Shown here piece by piece: positions 9,193-17,746 of a DNA stretch of 64,000 nucleotides (position 1 is the first letter of the stretch; the number at the start of each line of letters is the position of its first letter). The stretch spans positions 1,736,001 through 1,800,000 of the forward strand of contig NZ_CP028941.1 in the NCBI RefSeq assembly GCF_013307245.1. Direction: 5' to 3'. Both the position numbers and the translations under genes were made by a program. The notes below the pieces were generated by a model. That model had not been told where the DNA came from and did no database searches. It was given only the letters and a program-made list of their open reading frames with translations. The stretch comes from Polynucleobacter antarcticus. Lineage in GTDB: Bacteria; Pseudomonadota; Gammaproteobacteria; Burkholderiales; Burkholderiaceae.

Positions 9193-9456
9193 TTACTTTT
9201 TTTGCAAAACTTCCTTTAAGACATCTGCCTGGAGTTGGACTTCGGCGTACATCTTCTTTAGGCGGGCATTTTCAAGCTCTAACTCCTTTACGCGGGACAT
9301 CATAGAAGCATCCATGCCGCCGTATTTAGAGCGCCATTTATAGAAGCTAGCAACGCTAATATTGTGCTCACGGCACAGTTCTGGGGCTGGCACGCCAGAT
9401 TCGGCTTGCTTGAGAATGGCCATGATTTGGCTATCGGTAAATCGGGAGGTCTTCAT
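9193..9456 (-). CDS. IS3-family transposase OrfA (DNA-binding part), copy 1
   Basis: 87 residues with a helix-turn-helix ([20 protein letters not shown] and [19 protein letters not shown]) and a C-terminal leucine-zipper-like helix ([20 protein letters not shown]). This is the OrfA layout of the IS407 group. Its stop TAA follows CAA AAA AAG, the slippery run for -1 frameshifting into OrfB. Confidence 0.9.
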   Translation of the reverse strand: MKTSRFTDSQIMAILKQAESGVPAPELCREHNISVASFYKWRSKYGGMDASMMSRVKELELENARLKKMYAEVQLQADVLKEVLQKK

Positions 9457-9701
9457 AGAATTTCCTTTAAATCAAACTACATAGAAATTCTACTTTTAAA
9501 TCAAGTTAACCTAGGGGACGATTACCCTTTGAAAGGTGATTATTAGTAGAGTGTTAATTATGCGCCTTCAAAATATTAAAAGAGTCCATATTAGAAGCAC
9601 TTCAATTAGGGGCTGAATGCGTTTTGTAGCTCATCAAGTTACTAGTAGAGCAGGCGTATTGGCATTCCCCCAATACCCAATACCCATTACACTGGGCCAA
9701 T

Positions 9702-10334
9702 ATGTACAACATGAATACACACGAGCTCAGCCAAGCTACCCATGACACGATCGAGCATTACAACAAAAATGCCGAAGACTACCGTGAAGGCACGCGCACC
9801 CACGATGTTAGTCAAAACATTAATGCGCTCCTGTCATACATTGAAGGTAATACGCCATTTACCCTGCTAGATTTTGGCTGTGGCCCAGGGCGTGATCTCA
9901 AAACGCTAGCGGGACTTGGTCATATTGCAGTGGGCCTAGAAGGTGCTGCACAAGTCGCAGAAATGGCACGCATAGATACTGGGTGCGAAGTCTGGCACCA
10001 GAATTTTCTGAACCTAGAACTACCGAATGCATTTTTTGATGGTGTTTATGCAAACGCTTCTTTGTTTCATATTCCCAGTCAAAAGCTCACGCAGGTGCTG
10101 CAAGAAATCAATCAGACACTGAAACCACGTGGAGTGCTGTTTGCATCTAATCCCCATGGACATAATGAGGAAAGTATAGGCAGCGGACGATATGGGGCAT
10201 ATTACGATATTGAAACATGGCGCACCCTTGTCATCGCTGCGGGATTTGTAGAGCTAACCCACTACTACCGCCCTGCTCATCTGCCACGCAATCAGCAGCC
10301 CTGGCTAGCTAGTGTTTGGAGAAAAAATACTTAA
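9702..10334 (+). CDS. Class I SAM-dependent methyltransferase
   Basis: 210 residues with the SAM-binding motif I LLDFGCGPGRDL (near residues 54-65), an acidic motif II region (VGLEGA) and a motif IV-like NASLFHIP. The fold is methyltransferase type 11. The acceptor is unknown. The ATG at 9711 (MNTHEL) is an alternative start. Its stop is immediately adjacent to the convergent peroxidase stop at 10,335. Confidence 0.8.
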   Translation: MYNMNTHELSQATHDTIEHYNKNAEDYREGTRTHDVSQNINALLSYIEGNTPFTLLDFGCGPGRDLKTLAGLGHIAVGLEGAAQVAEMARIDTGCEVWHQNFLNLELPNAFFDGVYANASLFHIPSQKLTQVLQEINQTLKPRGVLFASNPHGHNEESIGSGRYGAYYDIETWRTLVIAAGFVELTHYYRPAHLPRNQQPWLASVWRKNT

Positions 10335-10808
10335 TCAGAGTTGCGCTTTGATATCAGCTCTAATACTTGCAGGTGTGCTGGCCGAAGCATATCGCTTCAG
10401 AGCTTGTCCATTTCGGCCTATGAGGAACTTTGTAAAATTCCATTTAATGGCTTCTGTGCCAAGTAGCCCAGGGGCAGCGGTCTTGAGATATTGAAAAAGG
10501 GGATGGGCATTAGAGCCATTGACATCCGTTTTTTGAAATATGGGAAAAGTCACACCATAATTCGTGGTGCAAAACTGTTCGATCTGCTCAGATGTGCCTG
10601 GCTCTTGCCCGCCAAATTGATTGCAGGGAAACGCCAAAATTTCTAACCCTTGGTCGTGGAACTCATCATAAAGAGCCTGGAGCTCCTTGTACTGAGGAGT
10701 AAAACCACATTGACTGGCTACATTGACTACTAGTAATACCTTGTTTGCGTAATCGATACTCTGTTCTTTTGTACCATTAAGGCGATGTAGTTCGATATTG
10801 GGAAGCAT
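10335..10808 (-). CDS. Glutathione peroxidase family protein (cysteine type)
   Basis: 157 residues with the peroxidatic cysteine in NVASQCGFTPQY (near residue 34), the FPCNQFGGQEPG motif with catalytic Gln, and a WNFTKFLIG segment holding Trp and Asn of the catalytic tetrad. The cysteine replaces selenocysteine, as in bacterial BtuE/BsaA-type enzymes, which commonly use thioredoxin as reductant. It removes hydroperoxides in the cytoplasm. Confidence 0.92.
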   Translation of the reverse strand: MLPNIELHRLNGTKEQSIDYANKVLLVVNVASQCGFTPQYKELQALYDEFHDQGLEILAFPCNQFGGQEPGTSEQIEQFCTTNYGVTFPIFQKTDVNGSNAHPLFQYLKTAAPGLLGTEAIKWNFTKFLIGRNGQALKRYASASTPASIRADIKAQL

Positions 10809-10824
10809 AGGGTATCCAGGAAAT

Positions 10825-10998
10825 TCAGTTAAACATAAATAATTTAATCACTAGAATCAATATTAGTAATCCAAAGATGACTAGCAGAATATGTTGAAAC
10901 ACATCTTTACGAGATTTCTGTTTACTAGCTGCCCAAAAGAATTTGGCATAAATAATAAGGGCTAACAGTACTACGATAATAATCTCAAGAAATTTCAT
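10825..10998 (-). CDS. Small membrane protein (57 residues)
   Basis: The ORF MKFLEIIIVVLLALIIYAKF continues with a short basic loop (SKQKSRKD) and a second hydrophobic helix (about residues 37-54). Two helices around a basic cytoplasmic loop give a hairpin topology. It lies 16 bp upstream of the glutathione peroxidase gene on the same strand, so the two may be co-transcribed. No family recognised; no strong ribosome site. Confidence 0.5.
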   Translation of the reverse strand: MKFLEIIIVVLLALIIYAKFFWAASKQKSRKDVFQHILLVIFGLLILILVIKLFMFN

Positions 10999-11035
10999 AT
11001 AAAGACAATACTAAAGATAAAAGCATCGCTATCTT

Positions 11036-11200
11036 TCATACATCGTCACACCACCACCAATCTTTATCCTTTCGCTCATATGCAAGTTCAGGATCAGACA
11101 ATAGTTTTTTAAATTCTTTTTGATTAGATAGATGCTGCTCTTCATGCTGTAGTTTATGAGAACGAAATAGGGTTCCAATGAGAACCTCTACATTAAACAT
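11036..11200 (-). CDS. Small charged protein with a C-terminal tryptophan cluster (54 residues)
   Basis: The ORF begins MFNVEVLIGTLFRSHKLQHEEQ and ends DWWWCDDV. It is hydrophilic with many Glu, Lys and His residues, three consecutive tryptophans and one cysteine near the C-terminus. Its ATG follows the stop of the 35-residue ORF directly (TAAATG), which suggests translational coupling. I do not know the family. Confidence 0.45.
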   Translation of the reverse strand: MFNVEVLIGTLFRSHKLQHEEQHLSNQKEFKKLLSDPELAYERKDKDWWWCDDV

Positions 11201-11308
11201 TTAGCGATCTTTATCTTTTGGTTTACGACTGCCAAAAATAATAATGAGGAGTGTCACGATTGCTACTCCAGAGAATATTAATCCAAGTGTTGTACTGTTG
11301 ATTTCCAT
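11201..11308 (-). CDS. Very small membrane protein (35 residues)
   Basis: MEINSTTLGLIFSGVAIVTL followed by a basic tail RKPKDKDR. One hydrophobic helix (about 7-26), N-out/C-in by the positive-inside rule. A purine-rich ribosome site (AAGGGTAGG) precedes the ATG. It is the first ORF of a probable pair with 11,036-11,200. Confidence 0.45.
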   Translation of the reverse strand: MEINSTTLGLIFSGVAIVTLLIIIFGSRKPKDKDR

Positions 11309-11375
11309 CAGCCTACCCTTCGTATCTATTAAGATGAATTGTTAGGTTAACATCTTTTCCAGAGCTCGGAGCGCA

Positions 11376-11404
11376 TAAAAAAGACCCTGATAAATTTAGG
11401 GTCT
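11376..11404 (-). terminator. Rho-independent terminator after the MarR-like gene
   Basis: AGACCCT and AGGGTCT form a 7-bp stem around a 9-nt loop (11,382-11,404). On the minus strand it is followed by a T-run. It lies downstream of the gene at 11,460-11,813. Confidence 0.7.
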
Positions 11405-11459
11405 GGAGCCTACTTTTCGAGAATTTCTGAGGGCTCAGAAATCAGCTATTTTACGAATT

Positions 11460-11813
11460 TCAGCAAATAAGTTTTAGACAATCCTTACTAATTTCTTTAT
11501 ATATTTTCAAACTTATAGGCGTTGGTGAAAGATACTTCACTCTTCCATCGATTGGATCTTGCTTCGTGATCACTAGTTTCTTTTTAATTAGTAATTTAAC
11601 GACGCCGTGCAGTGTTGCTTGAGAGGCAATATCTTCTAATTTCAAGATATCAGATACCTGTATTTTTGCCCCCAACAAATATGACTTAGTAATGAAACTG
11701 AGAACAATACATTCCCTATGTGTAACGTGGTATTTTTTGTGAACTTGAGCACGAAGTTCCATGAAGGTAAAAAATTCATACCCCAAAATTGGTTTGTCTA
11801 TTACTTTTAACAT
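11460..11813 (-). CDS. MarR-like winged-helix protein
   Basis: 117 residues. The middle reads as helix-turn-helix (VSDILKLEDIASQATLHGVVKLLIKKKL) and is followed by a wing with the DGRVKYLSPTPI pattern typical of MarR-type repressors (Asp/Arg before a Thr). At 117 residues it is somewhat shorter than usual and lacks a long dimerisation helix at the N-terminus. The coding sequence is AT-rich relative to the neighbouring core genes. It has its own terminator. The target is unknown. Confidence 0.65.
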   Translation of the reverse strand: MLKVIDKPILGYEFFTFMELRAQVHKKYHVTHRECIVLSFITKSYLLGAKIQVSDILKLEDIASQATLHGVVKLLIKKKLVITKQDPIDGRVKYLSPTPISLKIYKEISKDCLKLIC

Positions 11814-12003
11814 TTGCCCGCCCCAAGCCCTTCAATATAACTACATCACATTTTAGTCTTTATGCAACGCCAAAATCTTTGATTTCTCAATAGTTTGAAA
11901 ATTTAATTGATGCTTACTCTTAATTGTTCTGCTTTTTTATCAATTTCTATTGTTTTTGTTCCATATTTCTTATATTGTTATAAAAATAGAATAATTATAA
12001 ATA

Positions 12004-12228
12004 ATGAACTTTCTCAGAACTCTCTTTTCACCATCAAACTATTCTTTTAGTATTGTGGACACGGATTATGAAAATAACTATGTAGTTGTTGAAGATAAGA
12101 GTTTGGGATATCAACGAAAAATTGGTTGGGGCAATAAAAAACTAAAGAATCACAAAATCATAGGGGAATATGAAATTCTCTTTACTTATGATGATGGGAC
12201 TACAAAGATAGTAAAAATTCTTCAATAA
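12004..12228 (+). CDS. Hypothetical protein, AT-rich
   Basis: 74 residues, MNFLRTLFSPSNYSFSIVDT.... It is mostly beta-prone with alternating hydrophobic residues and aromatic positions (DTDYENNYVVVED, EYEILFTYDDGTTKIVKI), and has no signal peptide or membrane helix. There is no clear ribosome site. I do not recognise it. Its high AT content matches the adjacent MarR-like gene and the ORF at 12,311, so the three may have been acquired together. Confidence 0.4.
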   Translation: MNFLRTLFSPSNYSFSIVDTDYENNYVVVEDKSLGYQRKIGWGNKKLKNHKIIGEYEILFTYDDGTTKIVKILQ

Positions 12229-12310
12229 TATAACTATGACCTTTACTTACTTATTGAGTCTGCTTAATCAATCTAAGATAAATGTAAGAGCAGATGAGCT
12301 TGGAGATGAG

Positions 12311-12499
12311 TTAGGGAAAATTTTCTATTTTTTTCTCTTTAATTTTCTTAATTTCAATGCTTACAAGATCACCACATCCCCTAATGTTTTTACTTATGTC
12401 TGAAATACCGCCTACCTTCTCAATCTCTTTAGCGGTCCCGTGAATTTTTATCTCTAAATCACATAATAAGTTTTTAATGGTGTTTAAAATATTTATCAT
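12311..12499 (-). CDS. Hypothetical small helical protein (62 residues)
   Basis: MINILNTIKNLLCDLEIKIH... with a Lys/Glu-rich C-terminal helix (SIEIKKIKEKKIENFP). A clear ribosome site (AAGGA, 6 nt before the ATG at 12,499) sets this start rather than the upstream one at 12,529. Pattern GTAKEIEKVGGISDISKNIRG resembles no family I can name. Convergent with the ORF at 12,004. Confidence 0.45.
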   Translation of the reverse strand: MINILNTIKNLLCDLEIKIHGTAKEIEKVGGISDISKNIRGCGDLVSIEIKKIKEKKIENFP

Positions 12500-12529
12500 C
12501 TTGATTCCTTCTAGGAAAAGATAGAACAT

Positions 12530-12768
12530 TAGTTATATTTAATAACCACTCAGTATACGAACAATATTTCTGAATCTAAGATATTTCTTTTTTACGACTA
12601 AAGTACCAAATAAACTATTACTAAGCCAATCTGAAGGTGTTTTGAGATTTGCTCATCCTTATCTCCCCGCTTATTGAAGGGTTATAAAGGTTCGGGGATT
12701 CATTTTCCCGACAAAGATAAGTTCGCTTATGTAGACATATTACCTAGGAATCAGGGTTCAGAAATCGC
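12530..12768. other. Intergenic segment, nothing identified
   Basis: AT-rich sequence between two minus-strand genes. No convincing RNA gene, repeat or hairpin was seen. Confidence 0.4.
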
Positions 12769-13530
12769 TTATTTAAGCCATCTAGCTGCTGCATCCAGAA
12801 GGCCCTGGCGAACTAGTAACTGCCGTGAAGCATCTGTCTCGCCGCACGCCAATCGGCATTTCCAGTCGGTCGGCGCTTCAAAGTCACAATGGGATGCCCC
12901 TGCAATAAGATCGTCACGCCAGAGGGCTTTAATTGCTGAGCCCCATGGTGTAGCCACTGCCTGTGCATTGCAACGTGATGCGGGCGCTCTTAAAAGTAAG
13001 GTTTCGGTGTTAAGGAGTCGAGCTGCAACCACTCCTGCACGCTCAGTTTCATTGGGCAATACTCGGTCGAATGAATCTAGTCCAACAAATCCAACGACGC
13101 CCGGCGTATCTGCAGCAAGCAAGCTAGAGAGACCTCCCGCTGAAAATCCAACAAGCATGATGCGCTGAGTGCTACTGCCAAACGTTTCCGTATTACGCAG
13201 CCTGCTGACTAATTCAGCAATTGCACTTGCATTACAGCGAAAATCAAAAGTGCACGGCATGTCTGGTGTCAGTACCAGAATGCCACGAGCAACTAATGCC
13301 TGTGCGTGCTCTGCCATAGTAGTTCGGCTTCGTGTAAACCCATGGGTTAAGATCGCCGCCCCAGTCGGAAGGCCTATGGGTTTGTAGACATCCACCTCTA
13401 CAGAATACCCATTGATTTTTACGAACTGTGTTTGGGGATTTATATTTGATATAGGTTCAGCGCTACAACATAGACTAGTTACCAATAAGAGGGCAAATGC
13501 CATGCATGAGTAGGGATTGTTGGATTTCAT
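12769..13530 (-). CDS. Exported alpha/beta hydrolase
   Basis: 253 residues. A signal sequence (MKSNNPYSCMAFALLLVTSL, with Cys-Cys just after) suggests export and possibly lipid anchoring, although the lipobox is not canonical. The mature part has the oxyanion region LTHGFTRSRTT, the nucleophile elbow GFSAGG (near residue 128) and a C-terminal histidine in GASHCDFEAP. Several cysteines (CTFDFRC, CRLAC) suggest disulfides in the periplasm. The gene is visibly more GC-rich than the AT-rich ORFs beside it. Substrate unknown. Confidence 0.75.
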   Translation of the reverse strand: MKSNNPYSCMAFALLLVTSLCCSAEPISNINPQTQFVKINGYSVEVDVYKPIGLPTGAAILTHGFTRSRTTMAEHAQALVARGILVLTPDMPCTFDFRCNASAIAELVSRLRNTETFGSSTQRIMLVGFSAGGLSSLLAADTPGVVGFVGLDSFDRVLPNETERAGVVAARLLNTETLLLRAPASRCNAQAVATPWGSAIKALWRDDLIAGASHCDFEAPTDWKCRLACGETDASRQLLVRQGLLDAAARWLK

Positions 13531-13997
13531 TTAGTTTTTTGTTCATCATAACTCCCCAATATGAGTCTATGCGGTGGCTATCCAAATCAACAGTCGGGCG
13601 CTCCCGCCAAGAGTCTCATAGCTATTGGGGTCTAGGGCTAAAATTGACTGCACACCAACTACACAGAAAGCATAAGAATTTTCAAAAATCCTCCGATGGA
13701 CCGATTTTGCTTAGATCTCAAAAAGTTACGCCGCCGCGTTTGATCCTAGGGTTACACAGAGATTTACCCCCCCACATCTAAGTATCTAATTTGCCATAAC
13801 TAAACTACGGACGCATTAATCATTTCTGCTGCTATAGAAAATTATGGGTTCATCTTCGGCGCAAGGATTAAAAAATATTTGTTGTTTAAGACGACATTGC
13901 CATTACATAAATTACTTAGATTAAAGCCAACTCGTCATATGTTTTTCTACTAAGTATTGATGCTTTCAAATCTACCCCCCCCCAAGGCTGGAAGATT
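13531..13997. other. Non-coding region at the left edge of the accessory block
   Basis: No gene is supported here; the plus-strand frame across it has no ribosome site and no recognisable sequence. It contains a 49-bp repeat (13,624-13,672) shared with 22,313-22,361 and two C-runs near 13,770 and 13,977. Confidence 0.5.
13624..13672 (+). repeat. 49-bp direct repeat, left copy
   Basis: Begins ATTGGGGTCTAG and ends ACTACACAGAAAGCA. It matches 22,313-22,361 at 43 of 49 positions in the same orientation. The two copies flank the signalling cluster 13,998-22,005. The inner motif CACACC-ACTACACAG resembles the repeated ACTACACACC motifs next to the tRNA gene at 41,950-42,060, as expected of integrase arm-type sites. 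Confidence 0.65.
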
Positions 13998-16946
13998 TCA
14001 TAAATACTGAGAAATATCCACCTCGTCTATTAACTCTGCCTGAAGATGCTTTTTAGCAAAAGTGAGATAGACCTTAGACTGAAGAAACAGCTTAAAAAGA
14101 TCTAGGTCAATATGGCCATCTTTCGCCATAAATCCCATTATCTTGATGGACTCAGAAAGGGTTTTGCCTTTTTTATAGGGCCGATCCGTTGCGGTTAGCG
14201 CTTCAAATATATCGGCAATAGCCATGATGCGAGCTGGAATACTCATCTCGTCACGCTTTATACGCCTCGGATATCCTGTACCATCCATTTTTTCGTGATG
14301 CCCTCCAGCTAAGCTAACAATATTCTTCAGGTGTCCCGGGAAAGGTAATTTAGAAAGCATGATGATGGTTTGAACGATGTGATCATTGACCTTATAACGC
14401 TCTTCCTCTGTAAGAGTGCCCTTAGCTATTGATAGATTATGTAATTCACCTCGGTTATATAAATGCTCTGGTACGCTAAGCTTAAAGCCCCAAGGATTAT
14501 CAGCAGCCATATGATCTTTAGCTTCGCGCTCAATAATATGCTCCAGCTTATCCGCGAGTAAGTTCTCTTGAGCCGGCAAAGGCATTGCAATGTCTCGCTC
14601 AATTCGACGAAGCTCCTCCTGAGATAGTCCAATGCGGTTATCAAGAGTGCGAAGCCAAGTCCGAGCAGCTATTTTTTGTAAACGCTCCACTTTTTCGGGC
14701 GACATAAACTCACCGCCAATATTACATTGGGCAATAAAATCAAAGTCCTCATCAATGAGCTTCAACTCATTTTTTAATTGCTCTTGAAGAGTAGCAGTAT
14801 CACCGCCTGCCAGAATAGTTTTTAAAGTAGTAATTTCCGCATCCCGCTTCAAAACCTCAAATCGCATACGAATCTCATGAATACGGTCATAGATCGTCTC
14901 TAATTTAGTAGCTTTATCAACTACGTACTCTGGAGTTGTCACCTTTCCACAGTCGTGCAACCATGAGGCAATACGTAACTCTTCCCACTCTTCATTATTT
15001 AATTCAAATTCTGCAAACGGCGCATCATCTGAATCATGCGCTGCCCTAGTCAACATTTCTGTGATTTCTGGCACTCTTTGACAGTGGCCACCCGTATATG
15101 GTGACTTTGCATCAATCGCCCCAGCCACTAGGCCAATAAATGCTGTGAGTAAATTCTTTTGGGACTCTAGTAAACGTTGCTGATCAATAGAAACTGCAGC
15201 AGCACCAGAAAATGCCTTAACCATGGCCATGCGTTCGATACTAGGGGACAGCTCGCCAGGAGCTATGCAGGCACAAATAACACCAACTAAAGAGCCGCTT
15301 CGTCCTAGTAGAGGAATAACTAACATCTCAACAGATGCAATCCCGTAGCGCTCTTCAATATAACCAATACCTTGCGGGCATGGAGCATCGACTCGGAGCA
15401 AAGTAGCCTCTTTTGAATGCTTTACAGCCATGATTACTAAATTAGATACATCATCGAAAGATAAATCAGGTTGGATATCTGAGGTCAGCGTACCGTGATC
15501 CAACCAGTGCTGAGAAACATACCTTAACTGATTGGCATCTTCATCAAAAAGATAAATAACGCCGCCATCGCTACCTGCCGCCTCGCAAACCTCAAGCAAA
15601 ACACGATCGATAAGCGCATTGAAGTTTCTTTCTGATGTAAGTGCAATAGAAACTTCTAAAAATTTTTGAATTGTTCCCTTCATTTGATCGATAGCTTGCC
15701 CCAATTCAAGAATTTCTGATACTCGCGAACTTTCAACAAACTCTGATTTGAAATCAAATCTTTGAACGGCCAATACCTGCTTCGATAAATTATTTAACTG
15801 ACCTGCAATGATTCTTGCGCACCACCAAATTAAAGGTAGTGATAAGAGAATGATTAAGATGGATATTGCGACTAACTTACGCTCATTAGCATTCGCATTT
15901 GCCATAAGCTCATTAAAAGGAGATGCTATCGCAAGCAAATCTCCGCCGGAAGATTTTTGTAATTTAACTGTCTGAATGACCCAGTCTTCATTAGCAATAT
16001 TAACAATTTGCATATCCTTAAATTGATCAGGATTTGCCGCTACCGCTGCCATACTTGGTGATAGCTGACCTAATGTTGAGCGTGTAAATTTATTCTCACC
16101 CTCTTTTAATATGAGTTTTTTAGGGTCAGAAAATGCAATAACTCCATCCTCCTCATTGAAAATTGTGAGTTGAGCAGAGGGGGTAATAACTTTCTGACTC
16201 AACATTTGGGAGAGTTCAGACATCTCAAGGTCTGCTCCAACAACTGCGTTACCTCCATTTGCTCTCATTGCAAATGTTCTACCCATTGTTTTTGTTGTAG
16301 AAAAAATATAGGGAGGCGTATGAATCAAAGTATCCGTTTCCATCGCACTCTGATACCAGGGCCGCTTACGGGGGTCGTAAATATAATCTGTGGGAGAGCG
16401 TTCACTCAGTATTTGTAGATTCGCATCTATGGCAATCCAGCGCTTAATCTTGCCGCCTTGCTCAATACTCTGAATGAGAAATGCCGTTGTTTCTGGAACC
16501 TGATAATGCGTTTGTTGTTGCTCACCACGAATGGGGCGGACTAAGAAAAAATCTCCAGAGCTATATCCAATATAGATAGAAGCCATTTCGGTAGAGCTAC
16601 TTAGCGCTGATGTAAAAATGCCTAAGTAATCCATACGTTTTTTAAAGTTACTTGCCTGGGCGAGGTCATTTATAGGTGCTAGTAGTTGAACTGCAACCTC
16701 TAGTGGATCTTCCAATAACTTAAGCTCCAATCGCGAGGTGTTAGCAAATTCTCCGAATATGCTATTTGCCGAGTCAAGAACTATTTTATTTACTTGAGTT
16801 CGACTAAAAAGCAGCGTGCTTACTTGAATGCCGAGGACTAGTAGCATGAAGATCACGCCAATGTAAAGCGAAAAGCGATAGCTCTTTAAGAGTTTTTTTA
16901 ACCAATGATCTTGAGAAGATGCATCCGTATTATTTATTTGCGGCAT
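13998..16946 (-). CDS. Membrane sensor c-di-GMP phosphodiesterase candidate: Cache-HAMP-GAF-HD-GYP
   Basis: 982 residues. Domain order: membrane helix (about 25-47), a large periplasmic double-Cache sensor (about 50-345, with the DPRKRPWYQSA motif), second membrane helix (about 353-376), HAMP, GAF (about 430-600), then HD-GYP. The HD part has GGHCQRVPEI and SWLHDCGK; the GYP part has HHEKMDGTGYP. About 219 residues separate HDCGK from HHE, against about 56 in the neighbour at 17,747, so an insertion of roughly 150 helical, charged residues interrupts the catalytic domain. HD-GYP enzymes hydrolyse cyclic di-GMP. It is divergent from the response-regulator gene at 17,747. Confidence 0.88.
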   Translation of the reverse strand: MPQINNTDASSQDHWLKKLLKSYRFSLYIGVIFMLLVLGIQVSTLLFSRTQVNKIVLDSANSIFGEFANTSRLELKLLEDPLEVAVQLLAPINDLAQASNFKKRMDYLGIFTSALSSSTEMASIYIGYSSGDFFLVRPIRGEQQQTHYQVPETTAFLIQSIEQGGKIKRWIAIDANLQILSERSPTDYIYDPRKRPWYQSAMETDTLIHTPPYIFSTTKTMGRTFAMRANGGNAVVGADLEMSELSQMLSQKVITPSAQLTIFNEEDGVIAFSDPKKLILKEGENKFTRSTLGQLSPSMAAVAANPDQFKDMQIVNIANEDWVIQTVKLQKSSGGDLLAIASPFNELMANANANERKLVAISILIILLSLPLIWWCARIIAGQLNNLSKQVLAVQRFDFKSEFVESSRVSEILELGQAIDQMKGTIQKFLEVSIALTSERNFNALIDRVLLEVCEAAGSDGGVIYLFDEDANQLRYVSQHWLDHGTLTSDIQPDLSFDDVSNLVIMAVKHSKEATLLRVDAPCPQGIGYIEERYGIASVEMLVIPLLGRSGSLVGVICACIAPGELSPSIERMAMVKAFSGAAAVSIDQQRLLESQKNLLTAFIGLVAGAIDAKSPYTGGHCQRVPEITEMLTRAAHDSDDAPFAEFELNNEEWEELRIASWLHDCGKVTTPEYVVDKATKLETIYDRIHEIRMRFEVLKRDAEITTLKTILAGGDTATLQEQLKNELKLIDEDFDFIAQCNIGGEFMSPEKVERLQKIAARTWLRTLDNRIGLSQEELRRIERDIAMPLPAQENLLADKLEHIIEREAKDHMAADNPWGFKLSVPEHLYNRGELHNLSIAKGTLTEEERYKVNDHIVQTIIMLSKLPFPGHLKNIVSLAGGHHEKMDGTGYPRRIKRDEMSIPARIMAIADIFEALTATDRPYKKGKTLSESIKIMGFMAKDGHIDLDLFKLFLQSKVYLTFAKKHLQAELIDEVDISQYL

Positions 16947-17746
16947 TATTAATCCTATTTTTATGGAGCCCTACCCCAGTCAACACTTAAAATTATGCGA
17001 TATTTCAAAGGAGATCAAGGGTTCTTGTGCCTCAAAATTGATATGGCTTCTTACCGAATATCAAATCACTCACTCCTGACTTGCGGCCGTAACAAACAAA
17101 TCTTAATATATTACGGTTCATGGAGCTCCTACATTACCTAAATGGCTATAAAGAATCGTATCAGTATTTTTTATTATTTAAAACAGCGTTTCTACATCAA
17201 GGTTACTCTGGAGATCGAGTTTAACGGTGGTCACAGAATCCAAATCCTGGACTAGGGATGAACCGGCATAAGTAAACTGGGTATCTGCTAGACAGTAAGC
17301 CAAACGGAGGTGGTGTAACTAGCAATAAAAAAGCCCTCATTTCGAAGTGTTTGGTTGTACGAATCGACACAAAATTAACTCTTTATACCGCATACATACT
17401 TTACAGTTTTAGGCATAGGAGGAAACTACTATGCCGTGGAATAAAAGTACGAAGGTGGATAAAAAGCTGAGGTTCTCATCTTTTTACTTAGATGGTTATA
17501 TTTCGACAATGAAATTTCTGTAGCATCTAGCTGCTTTAGATGTATCAGTAAAAATGGTGGCTAGAAGGCGCAACATCTTGCACTAACTATATGTTGTATT
17601 TAAGTTATATAACTAAAGTTATAACATTGGATTATTGCCGAGTAGATTTCAACTGAATCAATTAATAGCGATTTTGTTACGTAGCCCGTAGTCCTAATGG
17701 TACGATATTTAAATTAACTTTCAGCATAAAAAATAAGGCGTAATGA
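16947..17746. other. 800-bp divergent intergenic region between two HD-GYP genes
   Basis: It holds an IS481-type transposase relic at 17,431-17,523 and a 12-bp perfect palindrome AGTTATATAACT at 17,603-17,614 followed by a second AGTTATAAC. The palindrome lies about 130 bp upstream of the response-regulator gene and could be a binding site. Nothing else was recognised in the remainder. Confidence 0.5.
17431..17523 (+). pseudogene. Relic of an IS481-family transposase N-terminus
   Basis: A ribosome-site-like AGGAGG precedes an ATG whose first 20 codons read MPWNKSTKVDKKLRFSSFYL, closely similar to the MPW...DERLRFV start of IS481-type transposases. The frame then loses similarity and stops at 17,523. 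The helix-turn-helix and the DDE core are gone, so only a fossil fragment remains. Confidence 0.55.

Larger units (their letters stand above)
8305..9526 (-). mobile_element. IS3-family insertion sequence (IS407-like), copy 1
   Basis: The element is 1,222 bp. Its ends are imperfect inverted repeats: GGTAATCCTCCCC at the left and, read inward, GGTAATCGTCCCC at the right. A 4-bp direct repeat CTTT flanks it on both sides (8301-8304 and 9527-9530), as expected for the IS407 group. It carries overlapping orfA and orfB on the minus strand with an A7G slippery run between them. It is almost identical to copy 2 at 33,173-34,510, so transposition was recent. Confidence 0.93.

Noticed and set aside
13497..13781. 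94-codon plus-strand ORF
   Set aside because: Starts inside the hydrolase gene, crosses a repeat and resembles no protein family.
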